DNA of 34,274 nt from an uncultured Nitrospira sp. (GTDB taxonomy: Bacteria > Nitrospirota > Nitrospiria > Nitrospirales > Nitrospiraceae): assembly GCA_946479785.1 (NCBI GenBank), contig CAMLHQ010000035.1:1-34274 (forward strand). The letters are read 5' to 3'. The notes under the pieces are model-generated. The model saw only the letters and a list, made by a program, of their open reading frames with translations. It ran no database searches and was not told where the DNA came from. The translations under genes and the position numbers were made by a program. Below are positions 8,174 to 15,113 of the stretch, piece after piece (the first letter of the stretch is position 1; each line of letters opens with the position of its first letter).

Positions 8174-9772
8174 ATGAAGTCGTTTATTGCGAGTCACTGG
8201 GGACCCGTATTCCAGATGGGTCGCGTCCTTGTCTGTAGCGTGATGCTCTTGTCCCTAATCGCGTGTGGGAGCGGAGGGAGCGGCAGTGGCAGCTCACCTT
8301 CGATGGCTGCGGCGGGAAGTAATGTGGTGACGGGGACCATGCCGATGACCGCTGTGGCCTCCCGGGTGCCGATGTCCGACACACGGTCTGTATTTGCCCA
8401 ACTCTGGGACTTCTTCACCACGGAGCCGCTGGCCTATGCCATGAGTAAAGGACGCGTGGAGGTGGTCGGGACCACCATCAAGGCCTTGCCGGTCGGAGGA
8501 GGCCGATTTGAGTTGATCGGGGTTCCCGACGGCCCCGTGACGATTCGATTCACAACCCCGGACGGGGTCACCGGGACCTTGACGTTGAATCTGCCGCAAG
8601 GCGGGGGAGCTCTCATCGACCTGGGCACCATCATCGTCAAGAACGATGGGCGCGTGGAATTTCACCCGTCGTCCATGAATGCGCGGTTCCCGAGCGTCGT
8701 CAAAGCCAGGGGGAAGGTGTCGGGCTTGGCCGCACCGGTTTCCGTTGTGCCCACCGATGGGACCTGTCCCACCTTTGTCGTCGCAGGACTCACGTTCTGC
8801 TTTGACCAGAACACCTGGTTTGATCCCCCGGTGACAGGTGCCAATCCCTTCGTCAATACCGATACGACGAATAATCTGATCGTGGACGTAATTGGCGAGC
8901 CCACCGCAGACCCGACCTCGCACGTGTTTCACGCCCGGCGTATTGAACGCAACAAGGGGACGCTCGCGGCGGTCAACGATAAGATTAAGGTGCTTGGTCC
9001 GATCACGAACAGCGGGCCAGACACGATCACTCTTTTTGGTGGCACCACGGCGATGCCCGATGCCCATGCCATTACCTTCAATACTGCCTCGGCCAAATTT
9101 GAGCCTGGCGCGCTGAAGGGCGATCTGACCAGCGGCCTGTTCGTCGAAGTAGTCGCTGGGCCGGTCAGCACGGACGGGACGGGGAACCAATCCGCAGTGG
9201 CCAGTGCGGTGAAGCTCGTGCGCATCAATAATGATGAACGATGCTCGAAGGGGGACTTGCTCCATGTGGGAGGCACGATCAGCAGCCTCCAGTCCAAATC
9301 CAAAACATTCAGCCTCAACAACGATGCGCTCTTCGTCCAAGTCGTGGACAACGTGACGCGATTTGATGATCCGTTGACGTCTTTTGACTCACTCAAAGTC
9401 GGTCAGTTAGTGGAGGTGACGGCACTTCCTCCATTGACCACCGGTGGTCCGTTACAAGCGGTGGAATTGGATCTTGAGGATGCGCTGGGCAATGCGGCGA
9501 TTGAAGTCCGGGGTGCCATTGCCTCACTGGATACCGCGAAGGGCACGTTCGTCGTGGCAGGGATCACCTTCTGCTACAACTGCAATTCCGTGCTGACCCA
9601 GTTTGATGGGCTGACTAGCGCGACCTTAGCGAATGGCCAATTCGTTGAAGTGACTGGCAGAGCGCTCTCCAGCGGTGTTTCGACGGCGTTGGAAGTGGAG
9701 TTGGAGAATGACCCCCGCCCGAGCTCATGCAGCGATGATGAGGGTCGCGATGATGACCATGCGGAACGGTGA
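8174..9772 (+). CDS. Second DUF5666-type lipoprotein
   Basis: A 532-residue lipoprotein. The signal peptide ends in the lipobox SLIAC (Cys31), and a Gly/Ser-rich linker follows. The first 180 residues contain a segment resembling a carboxypeptidase-regulatory-like beta domain (GRFELIGVPDGPVTIRF, near 113-129). The rest is made of repeated beta modules of the DUF5666 kind, including two closely similar blocks with FVVAGLTFC and FVVAGITFC. The tail is very acidic. AGGAGGT lies five bases before the ATG; Met15 is an alternative start. It lies 107 bases after the first DUF5666 gene on the same strand, so it is probably a diverged duplicate in the same functional group but possibly under its own control. 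Confidence 0.75.
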   Translation: MKSFIASHWGPVFQMGRVLVCSVMLLSLIACGSGGSGSGSSPSMAAAGSNVVTGTMPMTAVASRVPMSDTRSVFAQLWDFFTTEPLAYAMSKGRVEVVGTTIKALPVGGGRFELIGVPDGPVTIRFTTPDGVTGTLTLNLPQGGGALIDLGTIIVKNDGRVEFHPSSMNARFPSVVKARGKVSGLAAPVSVVPTDGTCPTFVVAGLTFCFDQNTWFDPPVTGANPFVNTDTTNNLIVDVIGEPTADPTSHVFHARRIERNKGTLAAVNDKIKVLGPITNSGPDTITLFGGTTAMPDAHAITFNTASAKFEPGALKGDLTSGLFVEVVAGPVSTDGTGNQSAVASAVKLVRINNDERCSKGDLLHVGGTISSLQSKSKTFSLNNDALFVQVVDNVTRFDDPLTSFDSLKVGQLVEVTALPPLTTGGPLQAVELDLEDALGNAAIEVRGAIASLDTAKGTFVVAGITFCYNCNSVLTQFDGLTSATLANGQFVEVTGRALSSGVSTALEVELENDPRPSSCSDDEGRDDDHAER

Positions 9773-9843
9773 GCGGAGCGGTGCGGGCTTGCACAGCTCA
9801 TAATCGCTTTCACCGCTAGGAGGTACTGACGATTCAAACGCTT

Positions 9844-9878
9844 GGGATCCCGCGAGGTTACTCGGCCTCGCGGATCCC
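9844..9878 (+). terminator. Strong hairpin after the DUF5666 gene
   Basis: GGGATCCCGCGAGG (9844-9857) pairs with CCTCGCGGATCCC (9866-9878), giving 13 base pairs with one bulged C and an 8-base loop. It begins 71 bases after the DUF5666 stop. There is no T-run after it, so the termination role is tentative. Confidence 0.4.
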
Positions 9879-9961
9879 TGCTGAGCCATGTCCTTTCGGT
9901 AGGAGCGTTGCTGGGTGACCGGCTTGAGGCGAAGTCTTTTCACAGGCAGCGAGGCCATCAC

Positions 9962-10372
9962 ATGGATGGAGTGGTGACGGTAGAGGAAGTCGATTCAGAG
10001 AGTCCGTCCTCGGTCGGTATCATAGCGAGCATCACGGCAACACTGATCGAATGCTGGTGCCTCACCCAGCTTCAATGGGTCACCTATGAGACGGACAATG
10101 GACCGGCATTATGGGAGCGAGTCGTCAAACAGTTGACGGGATATCTTTTCGGATTGTGGGCTTCATGGATGCTGACTGGAAAATCGTCGCAGGAGGCTTT
10201 TTTCGTAAGATGCGATCACACGACGATGACGCCAGCAGACATCCGCAACGGCTATCTGATTTGCCTCGTAGGCGTGGCCACTGTGAACCCATCTGAGTTT
10301 GTTCGTTACCGCATCCGAATCCGATTAAAGACTCGTGAGCAGTCGTCTAGTCCTACGGCTAGCTTAGTCTGA
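9962..10372 (+). pseudogene. Internally deleted phage/contractile-injection tail sheath gene
   Basis: An open frame of 136 codons. Residues 37-120 match the conserved C-terminal domain of contractile tail sheath proteins: QLQWVTYETDN...LWERV, then the AFFVRCDHTTMTPADI block with NGYLI, and VNPSEFVRYRI. Residues 1-30 (MDGVVTVEEVDSESPSSVGI, then ASITATLI) look like the sheath N-terminus, normally G-V-Y-V-E-E-x-x-S-x-x-x-P-I-x-x-V-x-T-S-T. The central few hundred residues of a normal sheath are missing, as if deleted in frame. No tube, baseplate or ATPase gene is seen nearby, so this is a relic of a prophage, tailocin or extracellular contractile injection system. The same frame is open back to 9842. 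Confidence 0.65.
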
Positions 10373-10751
10373 CAGCGACATTCATCCTTAGATGTGGGGA
10401 GGCGTATCGACACGGATTCTCGCCCAAAATGGATCACGAACGCCGTCGTGACCGCTGAACAGTTCAAACATCTTGCTTCCTTGATAACGAATAGGCGTAT
10501 TTGCAGCTTCTGCTGAGGCCCTGATTCTCTCGAGCCTCATAGCTGTATCGGTTGGCTCACAGCTCTCAGCCTATATTCCGCCACGCCCACTCAAGCTGGT
10601 CGCTGGTATCAGATTCCTGGCCATCGGATAGTGGGTATTGCTAGATGCGTACGTATCTTCGAGTCGTCATAGCGAGGAGAAGTGACCGCGATAACCGTAC
10701 TATTCAGCTGTTGGAGACTGACCCACCTCGCCCACTCTGCAAAATACTTTA
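10373..10751. other. Non-coding stretch after the sheath relic
   Basis: I see no open frame with a ribosome site and no recognisable phage tube or baseplate sequence here, although such genes usually follow the sheath. It may be decayed element DNA. Confidence 0.4.
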
Positions 10752-10780
10752 TTGACACCAGGACACAATCTGACTAGGGT
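10752..10780 (+). promoter_or_regulatory. Sigma70-like promoter for the charged-repeat protein
   Basis: A perfect TTGACA (10752-10757), a 17-base spacer and TAGGGT (10775-10780). The gene starting at 10837 lies about 50 bases downstream of the predicted transcription start. Confidence 0.55.
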
Positions 10781-10836
10781 GCGCATTCTGAGAAGGAACC
10801 TCGTCTTGTTCAATCATGTTAACCGGAGGGCAAAGG

Positions 10837-11211
10837 ATGAAGCAGTTCATGGCCGCGGTATTCGCCAGTATGATCTTGATGCAGTTCAACACCGTTGTCG
10901 TTGCAGAGGAGTTGGGAGGGAAGCCAGACACGAAGGGCGTGGTGATAGCGGAGAGAGATAAAGGAGACAGAGACAGGGACGAAGATAAAGATCGAGACAG
11001 GGATAAAGATAGAGACCAAGACAAGGACGATGAGAAGGAGAAGGTTCGAGAAAGCCAGGACGACAGAGATAAGGATGGAGAGAGAGAGGAACATCGAGAG
11101 AGAGGAAGGCACGGAGACAAAGAGAAGCATGGGAAAAAAGAAAAGGGTGAACACCGAGACAAGGACCGAGATCGGGACAAGGATAAAGAGAAAGACAAGG
11201 ACAATCGCTAA
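10837..11211 (+). CDS. Exported Asp/Lys/Arg-repeat low-complexity protein
   Basis: A 124-residue protein. A signal peptide of about 24 residues (MKQFMAAVFASMILMQFN, then a TVVVA cleavage region) is followed by about 100 residues built almost only of Asp, Lys, Arg and Glu in DKDRDRDK-like and EKEK-like runs. GGAGGG lies six bases before the ATG, and a good promoter lies further upstream. The mature protein should be soluble, disordered and strongly polyampholytic. It could bind metal ions or polyanions, or act as an osmotic or desiccation protectant in the periplasm; none of this is established. Its base composition is purine-rich on the coding strand, unlike its neighbours, because of repeated GAC/AAG/GAG codons. 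I do not recognise a named family. Confidence 0.75.
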   Translation: MKQFMAAVFASMILMQFNTVVVAEELGGKPDTKGVVIAERDKGDRDRDEDKDRDRDKDRDQDKDDEKEKVRESQDDRDKDGEREEHRERGRHGDKEKHGKKEKGEHRDKDRDRDKDKEKDKDNR

Positions 11212-11227
11212 ACACTACGTCAGCTAA

Positions 11228-11249
11228 GTGGGGGCGCCTTTTCTCCCAC
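11228..11249 (+). terminator. Hairpin after the charged-repeat gene
   Basis: GTGGGGG (11228-11234) pairs with CTCCCAC (11243-11249) with one G-T pair and an 8-base loop. It lies 17 bases after the stop. It lacks a proper T-run. Confidence 0.4.
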
Positions 11250-12050
11250 CTTCTAACAGCCGGGTCCCATGTATACCGGTCCGTGGCAGCAAGGGAGGCT
11301 TCCCAGGCCTATCCTCCCGGTGCCCCCTGTCCTTGTTCACAGGGTGTTAATCCGGTGTTAGTCAGAGCAAGAAATAATATTTATCGCCAAGCAGCTCCTC
11401 CTTGTATTTCCCTAGTTTCCCGGCGGGCGAAATCACCTCAGCGTATCAGATAGATACAGTTAGACGACTTTCTGATTCACTCGCCATTTTAACAGTCGCG
11501 TATTATCGGGATCGATCGGAAATAGCTACCTGCTTCACGGCCTTCCGATACCTGTCCATCACGTTTTGTAAAAGCGTCACTCAACTGTCAAAAAAGTTTA
11601 CAGGACCCTTGAGATGCCAGGTAACAAGGCTGAGCCGTTGCCAAACAAAGAAATAACAATGATTTAGGGAGTGGTGTTCCCAAGAGCCTGTCTTTTTTGG
11701 CGATCTCCCCTCTGTCAGAAAATTTGACATCCACAGAGAATTGGAAACATGACACATGAAACAAATCAAAAGATTACGAGAAGGCATTCCTTATGCTGAG
11801 ATTTACTGGATCACACCCGCGAGGTGAGCTATGAACCCACGAAGCACTTCTCGATGTCCCCGCTGGCGCAGCAGTCCCTGAGCCCTCATCGCTGCTCCTG
11901 CCTTGCCGCTGGGTTACCGGAGGAGTCCCCTGGGGCTGGGGGACGCGGAAAACCTATTCCGCTAATGAGGAGGGGCATGATTGGCCGTGCAGGTCTCAAC
12001 TCCTTCAAGTCAGAGGGAAGACCATTGCGGCATAGAACTTGGGTGAAACT
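11250..12050. other. Long gene-poor stretch
   Basis: Open frames here lack ribosome sites and protein-like composition, so I call no gene. Two similar inverted repeats are present (11586-11602 and 11713-11729). A 23-codon frame at 11757 (MKQIKRLREGIPYAEIYW, then ITPAR) and a 16-codon frame at 11831 preceded by GAGGTGAGCT are too short to judge and may be gene fragments. Confidence 0.4.
11713..11729. promoter_or_regulatory. Operator-like inverted repeat TGTCA-N7-TGACA
   Basis: TGTCA (11713-11717) and TGACA (11725-11729) are exact inverted arms around an AT-rich 7-base spacer. A near copy, TGTCA-N7-TTACA, lies at 11586-11602, 127 bases away. The pair resembles tandem dimer-binding sites, but no clear target gene follows. 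Confidence 0.3.
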
Positions 12051-12359
12051 ATGAGGAAGAATCGTCAGGAGGACGCCTTACGGCAACCGCACGGCACCCA
12101 AATGTCTACGATTGCTACTGTATGGACACAGCAGACCCCAAGCACACCTGGGTGGTACTGGATGCTAGACCCCAGTAAAGAGCCCAAACTGCCCACGATT
12201 GTACAAATCGTGTTTGATCGGAAGACCTGTCGTTGGTTGGCGCTACTTCCTGCTTCGCAATATCCTAAGACTTCTGGGAGGGAGTTAGCGCTTCAAAGTG
12301 TGGACGCCATGTGGGCTGGACCAATTGAGGTTCCTTCCGTCCTCGCAAAGGCATCATAG
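12051..12359 (+). CDS. Small hypothetical protein
   Basis: A 102-residue protein that I do not recognise by name. The central part, with GWYWMLDPS, a VQIVFDRKTCRWLALLPAS strand pair and a C-terminal VDAMWAGPIEVP, has the look of a small beta-rich domain similar to short proteins with a WAGPI-like ending seen in phages and environmental bacteria. The ATG at 12051 is chosen; TTG at 12039 and ATG at 12102 are also in frame, and none has a strong ribosome site. There are no membrane segments. It stands alone on the plus strand in a gene-poor region, so its function is unknown. Confidence 0.5.
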   Translation: MRKNRQEDALRQPHGTQMSTIATVWTQQTPSTPGWYWMLDPSKEPKLPTIVQIVFDRKTCRWLALLPASQYPKTSGRELALQSVDAMWAGPIEVPSVLAKAS

Positions 12360-12575
12360 TTTAACTAGGATGCTAATCATTTACCTCCCAGCCGTTTAAT
12401 CCTTCTGTCCCTAGCTTGCTCTATTGGAGTCAGGGCCGTTTTCGTTGTGGCCAAGGCGGTTGCTACCACTTGCTATGTCAGCCGAAATACCCAGCCGATC
12501 CAGAGCACCCGGTGCCTTCTTCTTCAACCATTGGCTAAACGTGCGTGGAACCAGTCAGCTCGATCCGCAAAATCC

Positions 12576-12776
12576 TTAGATCCACAAAATCCTTCCCAAA
12601 TCCTCCTCTAACCTTCTTGGGCGCTGGCAGTGTGTGCACCGTGCAGAAAGGCCGGCTAGACTCGTTGCCCAGGTGTGGAAAATAAGCTGATAGGTCCGGC
12701 CGCCACAAAAGCGGCAAGCTTTCCCTAGAATTTCTCGCCGAATGGTTCCTACCTTGCCAAGCTGTCTCATCCTCAT
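12576..12776 (-). CDS. Small zinc-ribbon-like protein
   Basis: A 66-residue protein with two Cys pairs: CRFC at 21-24 and CTHC at 47-50. The spacing is that of a treble-clef or ribbon zinc site. The N-terminus is basic (RRE, GK). GAGGA precedes the ATG by four bases, and a second ATG lies six bases in. The segment between the Cys pairs is short and beta-like. Proteins of this size and pattern commonly bind DNA, RNA or a partner protein, but no specific role can be given. A second protein of the same style lies at 23776-23949. Confidence 0.5.
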   Translation of the reverse strand: MRMRQLGKVGTIRREILGKACRFCGGRTYQLIFHTWATSLAGLSARCTHCQRPRRLEEDLGRILWI

Positions 12777-12858
12777 TAGGTCCTCGTCAGTCGTGTTCTA
12801 GGTCGGTCGTCAGCCTTTAAGAGGCAGCCCGACCGAACCGGAATACCCCCGAATTACC

Positions 12859-13059
12859 CTATTTCTCCGCTACATTCGGGCGAACGTATAACGCTTCGTC
12901 GCCCCAGGTTTTCTTTAGCTGCGCGGCATGCATCGCTTCGTCATGGGTTAAGGGAGGGGTACAATAAGCCTCTCCGCGACAGACCACATACGGATGCTCA
13001 GAACAGCCCGAGACGCCGGTACAGAGAATCAGTATGTAGCCTAATGAGACTAGCTTCAT
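12859..13059 (-). CDS. Small hypothetical lipoprotein
   Basis: A 66-residue protein. The signal peptide ends in the lipobox GVSGC, so the mature form starts at Cys19 and has only 48 residues, with two further Cys at 27 and 33. An excellent ribosome site, GGAGG, six bases before the ATG at 13059, fixes the start and rejects the longer in-frame start. The family is not recognised. The mature part (YVVCRGEAYCTPPLTHDEAM, then HAAQLKK) has no membrane segment. It lies downstream of the TolC gene on the same strand but 485 bases away, so it is probably transcribed separately. Confidence 0.65.
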   Translation of the reverse strand: MKLVSLGYILILCTGVSGCSEHPYVVCRGEAYCTPPLTHDEAMHAAQLKKTWGDEALYVRPNVAEK

Positions 13060-13544
13060 ACCGCACCTCCTTTTTTGACGAGCACAGTTTGGCAAAGCCT
13101 GAGGTCACAGGGTAACTCGCGAGGGCTGCGGAGTACTATCCTACGTTGGAGCAAATGGGCCCTCGAAAGTGGCAAGCCCCGAGAGCAATGCCAAATCAGT
13201 CACATCCATTGAAGGTTGGTACTGAAATGCCATCACGCGAATTGCTCGCGAATCCGCGGAAAAGAGGAGAGAAAGGGAATCGCAACTTCTCAGTGAGCTG
13301 AAATCGTGTCGGTAGCAGCCTGGTAGTAGGCTATCGTAAGTTTTGGACTTTACGTGGAAGTCCGAGAGGGGAGCAAACTAACAAACCGCAGGTCATGTCC
13401 GGTAAATCGGGACGCAAATAGACTACTCTGGGTGTTTCGGTTGGTCTGTAAGGGCGTCAGTGAAAACTGTCTTCCCACCAGTCACATGCCGAAGCCGAGC
13501 ATCGATCCACGGAGTCCTGCAATTGTCAGGGCGTGTGCTTCAAC
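13060..13544. other. Intergenic stretch with possible RNA structure
   Basis: I see no supportable gene. A hairpin, GGACTT-N7-AAGTCC, lies at about 13346-13364. A GGGACGCAAA core, as found in c-di-GMP-I riboswitches, occurs near 13409, but the flanking stems do not fit well and no gene follows on the plus strand. Confidence 0.3.
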
Positions 13545-14891
13545 TCAAAATAGCCTCTCGATCTCTCCCTTGGCACGTGCCAGGTTGATGCGCGAGGCAT
13601 TGAATCGGAACAGGGCCTCAATCAGGTTGTCGCGTGCCCGAGCCACCGACGTCTGGGCATTGGTCACTTCGATGTTGGTCACGAGCCCTGCTGCGAACCG
13701 ATCCCGTGCAAAGGTCAATTCTTTCAGGGCCAGTTCAATTCCCTTCTCCGCCACAGCGACCTGCTGCGTGGATGACTCCAGTGTCAGGAGAGCATTCCGC
13801 ACTTCCAACGTGACCTGGTCGGACACATCCTTCATCCGAATCGACTCCTGCCGCACGCGACTTCGGTTTTCAGAAATCCGGCTCTCCCGTTGCCCACCGT
13901 CGAAGATCGGAACCGACAGGGTAATGCCGATCGTACGCGTGGCTGGCGCCTCATCCGGTTTCAGTCCAATCCACCCATAGTCACCGTTAAGAGACAGCGC
14001 AGGGACTCGCTCGTCTGTCACCGAACTCAATGACAAGGAGGCCAGTTTCTGTCGAGTCTCTTGCGCCCTCAGTTCCGCACGATTTTGGCGAGCCGTGGCC
14101 AACGCATCTTCCGGACCTTGAGCGAACATCGCGGTGAACTTCAATTCGTCCGTAAGGATCAACCGCACATCAAAGGCGATCCCGAGCGCCCGGATCAGAT
14201 TCAGGCGGCCGCTCTCCTGTTCATTTTGCGAGACCAGCAGTCGTTGGCGATTGTTTTCGAGTTGCACTTCTTCTCGTGTGACATCGAGTCCCGTCGCCAC
14301 CCCAGCATCTTTCCGATCCCGTGCGAGCTTGAGTAATTCTTCGCTGAGTCTTAGATCTGCCTGGCGAGCTTTGACCGCTTCATCGGCTCGCAAGGCTTCC
14401 ATATATAAAAGCCCGACTGTGGCCATCACATCGCGTTTGGTCACCTCTGCCTCGAGCACGGCGACGTCTGTGCCAGTTTTGGCGGCACGCCATCGCTGCA
14501 GCAGGCTCAGGCTGAAGAGATTCTGCACCAGGGTGGCGCGTGCGTCATACACGTCGAATGGTGACGTGACACCACCAGGCACTCCAAGGCCGCTGAGCTT
14601 GTCTTGAGGAATCCCAAACGCTGCCAGATTGACCGTCTGATTGCGCCCGTTGACGTATCCCGACACGTTCGGCAGCAACGCTCCCAAGCTGGTGTTGGCG
14701 GCCGATTGGGCTGCTGCAATCCGTTCTCTCAGGAGACGCACGTTCACGTTGTTATCGATCGCAGCTTCAATGGCATCGTGGAGGCTGAGACGAAGCTCAG
14801 GAGGAGTCTGGGAATGCTCATCCGCCATGGATTTGAGGGGGAACATCAGGATCACAATAATCCCTGCTACAGCCCAAGAGAGAGTTCGCAT
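13545..14891 (-). CDS. TolC-family outer-membrane efflux channel
   Basis: A 448-residue outer-membrane protein with a cleavable signal peptide (PLKSMADE region) and two copies of the OEP repeat. The first runs about 35-235 and starts LSLHDAIEAAIDNNVNV; the second runs about 270-440, with VPALSLNGDYGW, then SVPIFDGG and VTNIEVTNAQT. Three such subunits form the beta barrel and periplasmic tunnel that drain an RND pump to the outside. The start at 14891 is set by GGAGGGG six bases upstream. It lies 222 bases downstream of the RND pump gene on the same strand, so it is probably the outer partner of that pump, perhaps with an extra internal promoter in the gap. Confidence 0.9.
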   Translation of the reverse strand: MRTLSWAVAGIIVILMFPLKSMADEHSQTPPELRLSLHDAIEAAIDNNVNVRLLRERIAAAQSAANTSLGALLPNVSGYVNGRNQTVNLAAFGIPQDKLSGLGVPGGVTSPFDVYDARATLVQNLFSLSLLQRWRAAKTGTDVAVLEAEVTKRDVMATVGLLYMEALRADEAVKARQADLRLSEELLKLARDRKDAGVATGLDVTREEVQLENNRQRLLVSQNEQESGRLNLIRALGIAFDVRLILTDELKFTAMFAQGPEDALATARQNRAELRAQETRQKLASLSLSSVTDERVPALSLNGDYGWIGLKPDEAPATRTIGITLSVPIFDGGQRESRISENRSRVRQESIRMKDVSDQVTLEVRNALLTLESSTQQVAVAEKGIELALKELTFARDRFAAGLVTNIEVTNAQTSVARARDNLIEALFRFNASRINLARAKGEIERLF

Positions 14892-15113
14892 AGAGTACCC
14901 CTCCAGTCCAGGTGAGGGTTGGAAACACACCACTGCCCGTCGTGCTCACGAGAACTGCAAGGGGAAGGCCTCTTGGCCCATCAACGTGGTTGAGCGTCAC
15001 TCACAGTAAAATTAAGCGCTTCGAGGGAGACTGCCTGCGGTCAAAACGATACGTGGGGAGTCTTCCGACAGTGAGTGAAAATCGGACTGTGGCGGAAGGC
15101 GACAGCAGAAGGT

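Noticed and set aside
8294..9340. 348-codon minus-strand open frame
   Set aside because: Antisense shadow of the second DUF5666 gene with Arg/Gly/His-rich composition.
10749..11204. Ser/Leu-rich minus-strand frame
   Set aside because: It is the reverse reading of the Asp/Lys/Arg repeat gene, which has the promoter and ribosome site.
10837..11211. Purine-rich repeats as a CRISPR-like or tandem DNA array
   Set aside because: The repetition is at the codon level in a signal-peptide protein; there are no constant repeats with unique spacers.
11402..11656. 84-codon plus-strand frame
   Set aside because: No ribosome site, no recognisable motif and composition like non-coding DNA.
13386..13470. 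GGGACGCAAA core like that of a c-di-GMP-I riboswitch
   Set aside because: The preceding CAAAC, hairpin and following receptor stems do not line up with the known consensus, and no plus-strand gene follows; the sequence runs into the antisense side of the TolC gene. A covariance-model search would settle it.
13354..13980. 208-codon plus-strand open frame
   Set aside because: It mostly lies antisense to the TolC gene, has Arg/Ser-rich shadow composition and no protein motif.
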